Shown here: positions 1 to 7,691 of the stretch, in pieces
Layout: the number at the start of each line of letters is the position of its first letter
Numbering within the stretch: position 1 is the first letter of the stretch
Source of the DNA: an uncultured beta proteobacterium
GTDB taxonomy: Bacteria > Pseudomonadota > Gammaproteobacteria > Burkholderiales > Burkholderiaceae
NCBI GenBank assembly: GCA_903944255.1
Contig: CAJARE010000295.1
Span: 1 to 41,358, forward strand
Length of the DNA: 41,358 bases
Reading direction: 5' to 3'
The notes under the pieces: generated by a model
The model's input: only the letters and a program-made list of their open reading frames with translations
What the model was told of the DNA's origin: nothing
The model's database searches: none
Program-made: the position numbers and the translations under genes

Positions 1-1740
1 AATCTGCGGGAGGTGGCGGCAGCCGCTATTGCTCTAATGAAGTCGCCAAAGATGACTGCGGCGCAACTTTTAGAAATCATGCCAGGGCCTGATTATCCGG
101 GCGGGGCCCAAATCATTTCTTCTGTAGCTGAAATTGCTCAAATTTATGAAACGGGACGAGGCAGCGTCAAAGTTCGGGCTCGTTGGTCAGTAGAAGAGAT
201 GGCTCGCGGCCAATGGCAAATTGTGGTCAACGAGTTGCCGCCAGCAACTTCATCCCAACGGGTTTTACAAGAGATAGAAGAAATTACTAATCCCAAAGTG
301 AAGGTTGGAAAGAAGACGCTTACACCCGATCAGAATAATCTTAAATCAACCATCTTGAATGTATTAGATGGGGTACGTGATGAATCTAGCAAGGATGCTG
401 CGGTGCGCTTGGTATTCGAGCCTAAAAGTAAGAATATTGATGTCAATGAATTTGTGAACCTACTTTTAGCTCATACCTCATTGGAGTCCAATGCACCAAT
501 GAATTTGGTCATGATTGGAAATGATGGGCGTCCCCGTCAAAAGAATCTCAAAGATATTCTTTCAGAATGGATCGAATTTAGAGTGGGCACAGTAACTCGC
601 CGTACTCAATATCGCTTAGGTAAAGTAAAAGATCGGATGCATATTTTGGAGGGTCGCTTAACAGTCCTTCTGAATATCGATAAGGTGATTAAGATCATTC
701 GCAATAGCGATGAGCCTAAAGCAGATCTGATAAAAGAATTTAAGCTGACCGATCGCCAGGCTGAAGATATTTTAGATATTCGCTTGCGGCAGTTAGCGCG
801 TTTAGAAGGAATTAAGATTGAGCAAGAGCTCAAAGAACTGAAGTCTGAACGCAATGATCTCGAAGGCCTGTTACAAAGCGATACGGTTTTACGAAAACGC
901 ATCATCAAAGAAATTGAAGCCGATATGAAAGAGTTCGGCGATGAACGTCGCACCCTTATTCAAGAAGATAAGCGTGCAGTTGCTGAGACGAAAGTGATTG
1001 ATGAGCCTGTAACGGTGATCGTTTCTCAAAAGGGCTGGGTTCGAGTTCGTCAAGGCCATGAGCATGATACGACTCAATTTAGCTTTAAAGCTGGTGATGC
1101 CCTATACGCTACCTTTGAAGTTCGTACAGTTGATGTGATTCAAGGGTTTGGTAGTGATGGTCGCGTCTATACCGTAGCTGTCAGCGAATTACCGGGTGCG
1201 CGCGGCGATGGATCACCCTTAACCAGTTTCGTGAACTTAGCGCCAGGATCGCAAATGGTTGCCTATTACGCAGGTCAAGCTGATGATCTGGTTCTCATCT
1301 CAACTAGAGCAGGTTATGGCTTCTTGGCAAATGTTGCTGATATGAGTACACGCAACAAGGCCGGCAAGTCATTTATCAGCATTGATAATAAATCTGAAGG
1401 AGATATTCCTTTAGGTGTCGCTAAAGTTCACATTGGCATGAAGCAAGTTGCATGTTTATCTGCAGCATCTAAATTACTAGTATTCCCATTGAATGAACTA
1501 AAGCGCTTGCCAACCGGAGGCAAAGGCGTGATCTTAATGGGTATAGATGATAAAGAGGCCTTGGCTTCTGCCATTGCAGTTGGCCCAGAGGGTGCGACCT
1601 ACTATGGAACTGGACGAGGTGGTAAGCCTACCGAGCTTAATTTAGATGCTAAGACCTTGAAGTCATTTGCTGGTAATCGTGCACGCAAGGGACATTTTGT
1701 TGAGCCCCGTTTAAAAGATGGCAAGCTTAAAGCAAACTAA
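1..1740 (+). CDS. parC: DNA topoisomerase IV subunit A, ParC (5' end cut by window)
   Basis: ParC is the DNA-breaking and rejoining subunit of topoisomerase IV, which decatenates daughter chromosomes together with ParE. The reading frame is open from base 1 and begins with NLREVA, a motif that follows the catalytic tyrosine domain in the ParC/GyrA family, so the active-site tyrosine lies upstream of the window. The visible 579 codons hold the rest of the breakage-reunion core, including the helical coiled-coil region rich in Leu, Glu and Lys (about codons 190-310). They also hold a C-terminal beta-pinwheel with repeats such as GRVYTVAVSELPGARG. ParC is preferred over GyrA because I do not see a canonical GyrA box (QRRGGKG). 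The length is what remains of a protein of about 750-780 residues. A strong hairpin terminator spans the stop codon. The downstream xdhC-like gene is convergent. Confidence 0.93.
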   Translation, partial: NLREVAAAAIALMKSPKMTAAQLLEIMPGPDYPGGAQIISSVAEIAQIYETGRGSVKVRARWSVEEMARGQWQIVVNELPPATSSQRVLQEIEEITNPKVKVGKKTLTPDQNNLKSTILNVLDGVRDESSKDAAVRLVFEPKSKNIDVNEFVNLLLAHTSLESNAPMNLVMIGNDGRPRQKNLKDILSEWIEFRVGTVTRRTQYRLGKVKDRMHILEGRLTVLLNIDKVIKIIRNSDEPKADLIKEFKLTDRQAEDILDIRLRQLARLEGIKIEQELKELKSERNDLEGLLQSDTVLRKRIIKEIEADMKEFGDERRTLIQEDKRAVAETKVIDEPVTVIVSQKGWVRVRQGHEHDTTQFSFKAGDALYATFEVRTVDVIQGFGSDGRVYTVAVSELPGARGDGSPLTSFVNLAPGSQMVAYYAGQADDLVLISTRAGYGFLANVADMSTRNKAGKSFISIDNKSEGDIPLGVAKVHIGMKQVACLSAASKLLVFPLNELKRLPTGGKGVILMGIDDKEALASAIAVGPEGATYYGTGRGGKPTELNLDAKTLKSFAGNRARKGHFVEPRLKDGKLKAN

Positions 1741-1778
1741 GCAATTCAATAGCTTGCTTTAAGCATTATTGTTTTTTT
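1725..1778 (+). terminator. Intrinsic terminator of parC
   Basis: An 11-bp perfect inverted repeat (GCTTAAAGCAA at 1725-1735 with TTGCTTTAAGC at 1754-1764) encloses an 18-base loop containing the parC stop codon. It is followed by ATTATTG and seven T (1772-1778). The left arm lies in the last parC codons and the T tract lies inside the 3' end of the convergent xdhC-like gene, so the terminator is embedded in both genes. Confidence 0.8.
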
Positions 1779-2725
1779 GGAATACTCACGTCGTATTTGA
1801 CGGCGATCACTTCAGCCAGAATAGAAACTGCAATTTCTGGTGGAGTCAGAGCGCCGATATAGATGCCAACTGGTCCATGTAGACGATTGACTTGTTCTTG
1901 GCTGAGATCGAATTCTAGTAGCCGCTCTTTACGTTTTTGGGTGTTATTTCGACTGCCTAAGGCGCCGACATAAAAAGCGGATGACTTTAATGCCTCCATG
2001 AGTGCCATGTCATCTAACTTAGGATCATGTGTCAGCGCCACCACCGCAGTATGGGCGTCGACTCCAATCTCTTGCAGAACATCATCTGGCATACCTCTAA
2101 AGAAGGTGATGTCTGAACGATCTATTCCTTCTGCATATTCCTCACGAGGATCAATCACGATGACTTCAAAGTCAGAGGCGAGTGCAAAGTCAGCCGTATA
2201 CAGAGAAAGCTGTCCTGCGCCGATGATGACCATCCGCCAACGGGGACCATAACTGGTCCGCATTTCTTGCTCGGTACAGCTAAATTCATCATGACGGGTT
2301 CCGACAGTCAATGTTGACCTGCCAGAGCTTAAATCTACCGACCGCAATGTGATTTGATGTGAAGAGATGAATTGCAGTAGTTTCTCTAAAATGGCTAGTT
2401 CAGGTTTTGGTTCTACTAGTAAGCGAAGGGTGCCACCACAAGGTAGGCCAAAACGCGCTGCTTCCTGCTGGCTTACACCATAGATCACTAATTCCGGCGT
2501 ATTTCTAGTCAAAATTTCTGTTTGGACACGGCGGATGAGGTCATCTTCAACGCAGCCCCCAGAGACTGAGCCTGCAACTTGCCCATCTTGCCTAATGGCA
2601 AGCCAGGAACCAACAGGACGTGGAGCAGATCCCCAGGTTTGAACCACAGTGGCAATGGCTACAGGATGGCCTTCTTTTAGCCAACGAACGGCTGCTTTGA
2701 GAACGCTTAAGTCGGTACTATTCAT
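1766..2725 (-). CDS. XdhC/CoxI family protein, molybdenum hydroxylase maturation factor
   Basis: XdhC/CoxI proteins bind molybdenum cofactor and help its sulfuration and insertion into xanthine dehydrogenase-type enzymes. From the ATG at 2725 the protein has 319 residues. The N-terminal XdhC/CoxI domain has TWGSAPRPVGS (30-40) and the Cys-containing SGGCVEDD (55-62). GLPCGGTL follows at 93-100. The C-terminal Rossmann domain has VIIGAGQLS (166-174) and the family signature ALTPPEIAVSILAE (292-305). An in-frame extension to 2911 would run into the divergent gene and carries no family residues, so I chose 2725. The start has no strong Shine-Dalgarno sequence. The gene is divergent from a MocA-like transferase with 52 bases between starts, a pairing seen in molybdenum hydroxylase clusters. 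No hydroxylase subunit gene is in the window, so the client enzyme is unknown. Confidence 0.85.
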   Translation of the reverse strand: MNSTDLSVLKAAVRWLKEGHPVAIATVVQTWGSAPRPVGSWLAIRQDGQVAGSVSGGCVEDDLIRRVQTEILTRNTPELVIYGVSQQEAARFGLPCGGTLRLLVEPKPELAILEKLLQFISSHQITLRSVDLSSGRSTLTVGTRHDEFSCTEQEMRTSYGPRWRMVIIGAGQLSLYTADFALASDFEVIVIDPREEYAEGIDRSDITFFRGMPDDVLQEIGVDAHTAVVALTHDPKLDDMALMEALKSSAFYVGALGSRNNTQKRKERLLEFDLSQEQVNRLHGPVGIYIGALTPPEIAVSILAEVIAVKYDVSIPKKQ

Positions 2726-2777
2726 GCTTGCTAGGATCTTTGTGATGGAATCGAGTTTCCTATTTATTATCTCTCTT

Positions 2778-3422
2778 ATGATAGCTATCGGTAAATCTTC
2801 CAATAATGCCAAAGTAAAGCTGGCAATTTTATTGCTAGCTGCTGGTGAGGGAAGCCGTTTAGGAGGCTTTCCAAAGGCATTATTAAAAAAAGATGGGCAA
2901 ACATTGCTCAATTCTTTTTGTTTATCAATGCAATCACTTGCTCCTATTGAGATTGTGATTGTGACTGGATTTCATGCTCAGGTGATTGAGAGTGAGCTAA
3001 CATCAATAGATACAAGCCAATTACCTTTACGAATAATGCGCAATCCTCATCCTGAGGCTGGACAAGCTGCTTCAGTTCGGCTTGGACTTGAATCTCTCAA
3101 ATCTGATTACGACGCGCTTATCGTTGCTTTAAGTGATCAACCCAATGTAGGCGTTTTAGAGATCGAAGCATTGTTAGAGCAATTTATGCATCGTGATACT
3201 CATCAAGAAATCGTATTACCGATGGTCCATGGCCAACGTGGCAACCCAGTTGTGTTTTCAAGGAAGGTTGTTGACTTAATCCTAGCAATACCAAGAATGG
3301 CGTGCCGACCGTATATGGATCAATACCCCGAAATTGTTAAGATCATGAATACTGATAAGCAAGGGTATGTCTTGGATGCCGACACAGAATCAGACATCCA
3401 AGCTTTAGGACTCACTAAATAG
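2778..3422 (+). CDS. MobA/MocA-like nucleotidyltransferase (probable molybdenum cofactor cytidylyltransferase)
   Basis: This 214-residue protein has the NTP-transferase signature LLAAGEGSRLGGFPKALL (19-36), the metal-binding ALSDQP (117-122), GQRGNPVVF (152-160) and a C-terminal DADTESDIQAL (200-210). The family includes MocA, which makes molybdopterin cytosine dinucleotide for xanthine and CO dehydrogenase-type enzymes, and MobA, which makes the guanine form. Pairing with XdhC makes the MocA-like role likelier, as inference. Start choice: ATG 2778 leaves the usual short leader before the nucleotide loop but has no clear ribosome site. ATG 2745 has an AGGA about nine bases upstream and would add 11 hydrophobic residues. 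The start at 2649 overlaps xdhC and is unlikely. The gene converges with the RidA-like gene, 16 bases apart. Confidence 0.82.
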   Translation: MIAIGKSSNNAKVKLAILLLAAGEGSRLGGFPKALLKKDGQTLLNSFCLSMQSLAPIEIVIVTGFHAQVIESELTSIDTSQLPLRIMRNPHPEAGQAASVRLGLESLKSDYDALIVALSDQPNVGVLEIEALLEQFMHRDTHQEIVLPMVHGQRGNPVVFSRKVVDLILAIPRMACRPYMDQYPEIVKIMNTDKQGYVLDADTESDIQALGLTK

Positions 3423-3438
3423 TTTTTTTAAAATAGAT

Positions 3439-3894
3439 TCAAATTTCTGCAATGAGCTCAATTTCAACGCATGCACCTAAGGGTATTTGAGCAACACCAA
3501 AAGCACTGCGGGCATGTTTTCCAGCATCCCCAAAAATCTCAAATAGCAACTCAGAGCAGCCATTCATCACTAAATGTTGTTCTGTGTATTGTGCAGTTGA
3601 GTTCACTAACCCCATTACTTTGACAATGCGCTTGATTTTGTCCAATGATCCTAGGTGGTCTTGCAATGTAGCGATCAGATCAATTGCAATGGCTCGAGCT
3701 GCTGCCTTCCCGGTATCCGTATCCATATCCTGTCCGAGCTTTCCAACCCAAGGTTTACCATCTCGTTTGGCAATATGACCGGATAAAAAGACAGTATTGC
3801 CTGTGGTTACAGCCATCACATAGGCAGCAGCCGCTGATCCGGGAGGAGGTAAATCAATACCTAAATTTTTGATGCGCTCGAGAATCTTGCTCAT
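3439..3894 (-). CDS. RidA/YjgF (UK114) family protein
   Basis: A 151-residue member of the RidA/YjgF/YER057c/UK114 family of trimeric proteins. The archetype RidA deaminates reactive enamines and imines. The sequence shows the N-terminal GNTVFLSGHIAKRDG region and the C-terminal HARSAFGVAQIPLGACVEIE, whose Arg sits where archetypal RidA has its catalytic arginine. It is longer than canonical RidA (about 128 residues), with an N-terminal helix (ILERIKNLGIDLPPP) typical of a separate RidA-like subgroup whose substrates are not settled. I chose ATG 3894. The longer form would need a TTG at 3906. The gene lies downstream of the VWA/MoxR pair on the same strand, 51 bases beyond the VWA stop, so cotranscription is possible. 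Its specific substrate cannot be told from sequence. Confidence 0.83.
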   Translation of the reverse strand: MSKILERIKNLGIDLPPPGSAAAAYVMAVTTGNTVFLSGHIAKRDGKPWVGKLGQDMDTDTGKAAARAIAIDLIATLQDHLGSLDKIKRIVKVMGLVNSTAQYTEQHLVMNGCSELLFEIFGDAGKHARSAFGVAQIPLGACVEIELIAEI

Positions 3895-3945
3895 GCTGGC
3901 TTTCAAATAAAAAATTAAAAATGATCTGGGAGGTTTGTAAGAATC

Positions 3946-5121
3946 TTACTTGGAAAGTTGTTTCATAGCACTTTCCAAACCATTTAAGGTGACTGGATAC
4001 ATCCGATCTTTCATTAAATTTTTCATGATGTCGATCGATTGCCTATATTGCCATACAGATTCTGGCTCGGGATTTAACCAAGCGAAGTGAGGAAAATGGC
4101 CTAATAGCCGATTGACCCAAGCGGCGCCAGATTCTTTATTATTAAACTCCACTGATCCATTAGGGCTCAATATTTCATAGGGAGACATCGTGGCATCCCC
4201 CACAAAAATCAGCTTATAGTCAGGACCATATAGATTCATGATTTCTTGGGTGGGAGTCACTTGATCTCTACGACGTCGATTACTGCGCCATAAATTCTCG
4301 TATACGCAGTTGTGAAAGTAGTAGTGTTCTAAATGTTTAAATTCGGCTTTAGCAGCCGTAAATAGTTCCGCAATCCGTTGAATATGGTCATCCATTGATC
4401 CGCCTACATCCATCAGCAATAGAACTTTGACTTGATTATGTCGCTCGGGACGCATCTGAATATCTAGCATGCCTGCATTTGCAGCCGTTGAATGTATGGT
4501 TTTATCTAAATCTAATTCTAAGTTTGAGCCTTCACGAGCAAAGCGACGCAAACGACGTAGAGCTACTTTGATATTACGAGTACCTAGAGCAAGGTTACTG
4601 TCATAGTCTTTAAATTCCCTTGCTTCCCAAACTTTAATGGCGGTGCGATTGCCAGCACTTTCACCCCCAATTCGAATGCCTTCTGGATGGTAGCCACTAT
4701 GACCAAATGGTGAAGAGCCGCCAGCGCCAATCCATTTCTTGCCACCTCCATGCCATTCCTTTTGCTCCTTAAGAAGTTCTTCTAGACGTTTTTGAAGCGC
4801 TTCTGGACCACCTAATTTTTGAAGTGCTGTCTTTTCTTCATCTGTTAGTACGCGCTGCAATTTTTTCTCTAGCCATGCCAAAGGAATCTCTGGTGAGAGT
4901 GCAATGATTTGTTCAATGCCTTGGAAATAACTCCCAAAAACTTGATCAAAGCGATCAAAGTATTGTTCATCTTTCACTAGGGTCATGCGGGATAATTGAT
5001 AAAACTCATCAATCGAAGGATTAATGATGGATGCTTTGAGAGCTTCCAGTAATGTTAAAAATTCCCTTACTGAAACAGGAATTTTTGCTTCTTTCAAATG
5101 AAGAAAGAATTGAATCAGCAT
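3946..5121 (-). CDS. CoxE-like protein with von Willebrand factor A domain
   Basis: This 391-residue protein has an alpha-helical N-terminal half and a C-terminal VWA domain. The first strand reads KVLLLMDVGGSMDDH (232-246), and a second metal-site segment is FVGDATMSP (306-314). The MIDAS motif, usually DxSxS, is here D238-V-G-G-S242, so the first serine is glycine. I believe this variant is common in this CoxE-like subfamily, but I could not check it. A Gly- and Lys-rich linker (124-152) precedes the domain. VWA proteins of this type act with MoxR-type AAA+ ATPases as remodelling chaperones. In Oligotropha, CoxE with CoxD acts in assembly of the CO dehydrogenase active site. The MoxR gene is 23 bases upstream on the same strand, so the two are probably cotranscribed. 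The target enzyme is unknown. Confidence 0.82.
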   Translation of the reverse strand: MLIQFFLHLKEAKIPVSVREFLTLLEALKASIINPSIDEFYQLSRMTLVKDEQYFDRFDQVFGSYFQGIEQIIALSPEIPLAWLEKKLQRVLTDEEKTALQKLGGPEALQKRLEELLKEQKEWHGGGKKWIGAGGSSPFGHSGYHPEGIRIGGESAGNRTAIKVWEAREFKDYDSNLALGTRNIKVALRRLRRFAREGSNLELDLDKTIHSTAANAGMLDIQMRPERHNQVKVLLLMDVGGSMDDHIQRIAELFTAAKAEFKHLEHYYFHNCVYENLWRSNRRRRDQVTPTQEIMNLYGPDYKLIFVGDATMSPYEILSPNGSVEFNNKESGAAWVNRLLGHFPHFAWLNPEPESVWQYRQSIDIMKNLMKDRMYPVTLNGLESAMKQLSK

Positions 5122-5144
5122 TGATTTAAGACTCTTTCAATCAA

Positions 5145-6026
5145 TTAACGATGGTTACGATTCATCATGACTAAGCGTTCAAATAACGCAATATCTTGCT
5201 CGTTCTTGATTAAGGCACCATGAAGGGGCGGCACAACTATTTTTTCATCATGGCTATAGAGTGCTTGCGGAGGGATATCCTCAGCGAGAAGAAGCTTTAG
5301 CCAATCAATCAATTCCGAAGTAGAGGGTTTCTTTTTCAACCCTGGTAGCGAGCGGATTTGGTAAAAAGCCTTTAAGGCCGCTTCGAGTAATTCTTGTTTG
5401 ATATTGGGATGATGAACATCCACAATGCTTTGCATTGTTTGAGCGTCTGGAAAGCTAATGTAATGGAAAAAACAGCGACGCAAAAAGGCATCTGGTAATT
5501 CCTTTTCATTGTTTGACGTAATGATGACTAGCGGTCGATGTTTTGCTTTAATCAACTCCCTTGTTTCGTAGACATAAAATTCCATGCGATCGATCTCGCG
5601 CAAAAGGTCATTTGGAAACTCAATATCAGCTTTGTCAATTTCATCAATCAGTAATACCGTCGGTTCTTCTGCCTCAAAGGCTTGCCATAAAACACCTTTT
5701 ACAATGTAATTTCGAATATCGTTTACTTTGACGTCACCCAATTGAGAGTCTCGTAAACGGCTTACGGCATCGTACTCATACAAACCCTGTTGGGCTTTAG
5801 TTGTCGATTTAATATGCCATTGCAATAAGGGCATGTTTAATGCGCCCGCAACTTCTTCTGCAAGCATGGTCTTGCCAGTGCCTGGCTCACCCTTGATCAA
5901 AAGAGGCCGTTCAAGGGCAATGGCTGCATTGACAGCGAGCTTTAAATCTTCGGTTGCTACATAGCTTTGGCTGCCATCAAAACGGCTTTGAGACGGTGGG
6001 GGATTTTGCTTGGTGGCTTGATTCAT
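5145..6026 (-). CDS. MoxR family AAA+ ATPase (CoxD-like)
   Basis: A 293-residue AAA+ ATPase with Walker A GEPGTGKT (46-53), Walker B VLLIDEID (124-131), sensor 1 ITSNNEKELPDAFLRRC (169-185) and a short helical lid. It lacks any N-terminal targeting signal, so it should be cytoplasmic. MoxR ATPases work with VWA-domain partners to insert cofactors into metalloenzymes. CoxD, the member in CO dehydrogenase clusters, partly unfolds the apoenzyme for active-site assembly. This gene begins the minus-strand pair with the CoxE-like gene and is divergent from the cytochrome c genes, with 173 bases between starts. Together with the XdhC- and MocA-like genes it suggests a molybdenum hydroxylase maturation set, as inference. 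The start ATG 6026 gives a normal N-terminus for the family. Confidence 0.88.
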   Translation of the reverse strand: MNQATKQNPPPSQSRFDGSQSYVATEDLKLAVNAAIALERPLLIKGEPGTGKTMLAEEVAGALNMPLLQWHIKSTTKAQQGLYEYDAVSRLRDSQLGDVKVNDIRNYIVKGVLWQAFEAEEPTVLLIDEIDKADIEFPNDLLREIDRMEFYVYETRELIKAKHRPLVIITSNNEKELPDAFLRRCFFHYISFPDAQTMQSIVDVHHPNIKQELLEAALKAFYQIRSLPGLKKKPSTSELIDWLKLLLAEDIPPQALYSHDEKIVVPPLHGALIKNEQDIALFERLVMMNRNHR

Positions 6027-6159
6027 AGGGCAGTCAATAAGTCCTTATTTGAGCGCTTAAGTATAGGTAAAGCCCAGATAAATTTGGATATTTTTACCAA
6101 ATTTTTACTTATTCTAAAAAGCACCAATCGGCAAAAAGCTAATGCTGGCTGCTGTCCGC

Positions 6160-6165
6160 TATAAT
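6160..6165 (+). promoter_or_regulatory. Probable -10 box for the cytochrome c pair
   Basis: A perfect TATAAT lies 34 bases upstream of the first cytochrome start, in the 173-base divergent region. No good -35 hexamer is seen at 16-18 bases spacing, so an activator may be needed. The rest of the region (6027-6199) shows no further structure I can name. Confidence 0.45.
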
Positions 6166-6199
6166 CTCTCCAAATTGATTTATATCAAACCTATCAATA

Positions 6200-6571
6200 A
6201 TGATTTCCATGAAAAAACTCCCCATTCTTCCTTATTTGCTTGTCAGCGCTGGCATGGCCTTTGCTGGGTTGGCTCAGGCTGAAGAGACCAAAGGTAATGC
6301 TGCTGCTGCCAATGCCAAAGTGTGGCTCTGTGTTGGTTGCCATTCCATACCTGATTACCGTGCTGACTATCCCTTGGTCTATAAAGTGCCCATGATAGGT
6401 GGCCAGAATGCTGCCTACATCGCTAGTTCATTAGCCGCCTACAAGAAAGGCGAGAGAAAGCATCCAACGATGCGATCCATTGCTGGCAGTCTTTCTGATC
6501 AGGATATGGCTGATCTTGGCGAATACTACGCTGCGCAAACTGCCAGCTCACCTATCAACAAATTGAAGTAA
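6200..6571 (+). CDS. Secreted monohaem class I cytochrome c (c4/c553-like)
   Basis: A 123-residue precursor with a signal peptide (Lys-Lys n-region, hydrophobic core, likely cut after AQA at residue 27) and one haem-binding motif CVGCH (44-48). The probable axial Met is M91 in KHPTMRSIAG, followed by the helix LSDQDMADLGEYYA, all as in one half of a dihaem cytochrome c4. It should carry electrons in the periplasm. A second monohaem cytochrome starts 12 bases after the stop, so the two are almost surely cotranscribed. The start could be ATG 6200 or ATG 6209. The second gives the more typical signal peptide and neither has a clear Shine-Dalgarno sequence. A partner oxidase or dehydrogenase is not in the window. 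The divergent MoxR/VWA genes hint at a molybdenum hydroxylase donor, but this is inference. Confidence 0.87.
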   Translation: MISMKKLPILPYLLVSAGMAFAGLAQAEETKGNAAAANAKVWLCVGCHSIPDYRADYPLVYKVPMIGGQNAAYIASSLAAYKKGERKHPTMRSIAGSLSDQDMADLGEYYAAQTASSPINKLK

Positions 6572-6583
6572 TAGAGGTATGTT

Positions 6584-6937
6584 ATGAAATTTGCACTAGT
6601 TAGCACAGTAATAATGGCTAGTATTGGCTTATTGAATCCCGCTCATGCAGCTAGTATTGATAAAGGCCGGGCGATTGTTGAGAAGGCTAATTGCGCCTCT
6701 TGTCATGGCGCTGGCTTAAATGCGCCTATCTTGCCTGCTTATCCTAAGTTGGCAGGCCAATACGCTGATTATTTGTACTACTCCCTAAAAGCATACAAGG
6801 TAGGCAATAGCAATGCCCAGTATGGCCGTAATAACGCAGTAATGGGCTCCCAAGTTCAGTCGTATACGGATGCGGATTTGAAAGATATCTCAGCCTATAT
6901 TGCATCCTTGCCAGGGAACTTTGTGATTAAAAAGTAA
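6584..6937 (+). CDS. Secreted monohaem class I cytochrome c, second of tandem pair
   Basis: A 117-residue precursor with signal peptide (likely cut near AHA, residue 22), haem motif CASCH (37-41), the c4-like PKLAGQYADYLYYSLKAYKVG segment, probable axial Met M87 and C-terminal helix TDADLKDISAYIASLPG. It resembles the other half of a dihaem cytochrome c4 and the upstream cytochrome, so the pair may be a tandem duplication or a split c4. A GAGGTA-type ribosome site lies just before ATG 6584. A clear terminator follows (6957-6992), which makes a two-gene transcript. It probably passes electrons in the periplasm to a terminal oxidase. The physiological partner cannot be read from the sequence. 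Confidence 0.87.
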   Translation: MKFALVSTVIMASIGLLNPAHAASIDKGRAIVEKANCASCHGAGLNAPILPAYPKLAGQYADYLYYSLKAYKVGNSNAQYGRNNAVMGSQVQSYTDADLKDISAYIASLPGNFVIKK

Positions 6938-6956
6938 AGGTCCTCTATTTAAACTT

Positions 6957-6992
6957 AAAGCTTAGACTAATCATCTAAGCTTTTGTTTTTTA
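6957..6992 (+). terminator. Intrinsic terminator after the cytochrome c pair
   Basis: A perfect 10-bp stem (AAAGCTTAGA at 6957-6966 with TCTAAGCTTT at 6974-6983) has a 7-base loop and is followed by a TG-interrupted T tract to about 6991. It closes the plus-strand cytochrome unit. The convergent gntR-type gene ends at 7006. Confidence 0.85.
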
Positions 6993-7005
6993 TAGGTTTT
7001 ATTAT

Positions 7006-7644
7006 TTAACGTACAGCTTCAAGCCCATTCGCAAGATGCTTTTGCATTGCGCTTTCAGCAGCTGCTTCATCGCGCTTTAGTAGGGCCCTTAGTATTTCTC
7101 GATGCTCAAGCAGAGAATTCTGGAGTCGTCCGGTACTCGTCAGAGAGTCACGGCGATGGAGTTTTAGCACCTTTCTGAGGTCTGCTATGACACCATTCAT
7201 CCACCGATTTCCGGCAATTTCTTGTATTAATTCATGAAATTTCACGTTAATCTCAAAGAATTGCTCAATATCCCGATCTGCCGCAGCCGTTTCTAGGCGG
7301 TGATGAAGGTGATCAAGTAGATTAAGCTGTGCTTCGCTTGCCTTCGTTGCTGCTTCCTTTGCTGCCTGACCTTCGAGTAGGGAAAGAATTGTAAAAATTT
7401 GCTCCAAATCACTTCTGAATACCTCTGTGACATAGGCACCACGCCTCATTTTGATCGTTACAAGCCCCTCAGAGGCTAAAACCTTAATGGCTTCACGCAT
7501 GGGGGTCCGGCTTATTCCAAACTGATCTGCAAGACTTTGCTCATCTAGCCAGCTACCAGGTTGCAATTTCTTGCTAAAAATCTGCTCACGCAGCTTATCT
7601 GCTACGTCTTCGTATAAGGGTCTGTTATTCAATTTTGTATCCAT
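7006..7644 (-). CDS. GntR family transcriptional regulator, FCD subfamily
   Basis: A 212-residue regulator with an N-terminal winged helix-turn-helix (about 10-75, with LADQFGISRTPMREAIKVLASEGLV) and a C-terminal all-helical FCD ligand domain. The FCD domain has His-containing helices (FHELI, LLEHREIL, a final HLANGLEAV) that usually bind a metal and a small carboxylate. It is divergent from the propionyl-CoA operon, 92 bases between starts, and a TGT-N2-ACA half-site pair lies in that gap over the likely operon -35 box. Regulators of this type placed beside methylmalonyl or methylcitrate genes commonly control them, so local control of the operon is a reasonable inference. The ATG at 7644 has no visible Shine-Dalgarno sequence. 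Its ligand is not known. Confidence 0.88.
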   Translation of the reverse strand: MDTKLNNRPLYEDVADKLREQIFSKKLQPGSWLDEQSLADQFGISRTPMREAIKVLASEGLVTIKMRRGAYVTEVFRSDLEQIFTILSLLEGQAAKEAATKASEAQLNLLDHLHHRLETAAADRDIEQFFEINVKFHELIQEIAGNRWMNGVIADLRKVLKLHRRDSLTSTGRLQNSLLEHREILRALLKRDEAAAESAMQKHLANGLEAVR

Positions 7645-7660
7645 AATTATGAATACATTA

Positions 7661-7691
7661 TGTAGACAAATTGAATAATGTCAAGCAGAAT
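7661..7691 (+). promoter_or_regulatory. Probable promoter of the propionyl-CoA operon with GntR-type operator
   Basis: A -35-like TAGACA (7663-7668) and a -10-like CAGAAT (7686-7691) are 17 bases apart, 45 bases before the mutase start. The -35 box is part of TGTAGACA (7661-7668), a TGT-N2-ACA palindrome of the kind bound by FCD-type GntR regulators. A wider inverted repeat, CATTAT (7656-7661) and ATAATG (7675-7680), encloses it. Binding there would block transcription. Confidence 0.45.

Noticed and set aside
2649..2777. Longer N-terminus of the MocA-like gene
   Set aside because: It would overlap the start of the divergent xdhC-like gene and adds residues not typical of the family.
5967..6164. 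A 65-codon plus-strand frame in the MoxR/cytochrome region
   Set aside because: It overlaps the MoxR 5' end on the other strand and the cytochrome -10 box, with no domain or ribosome site.
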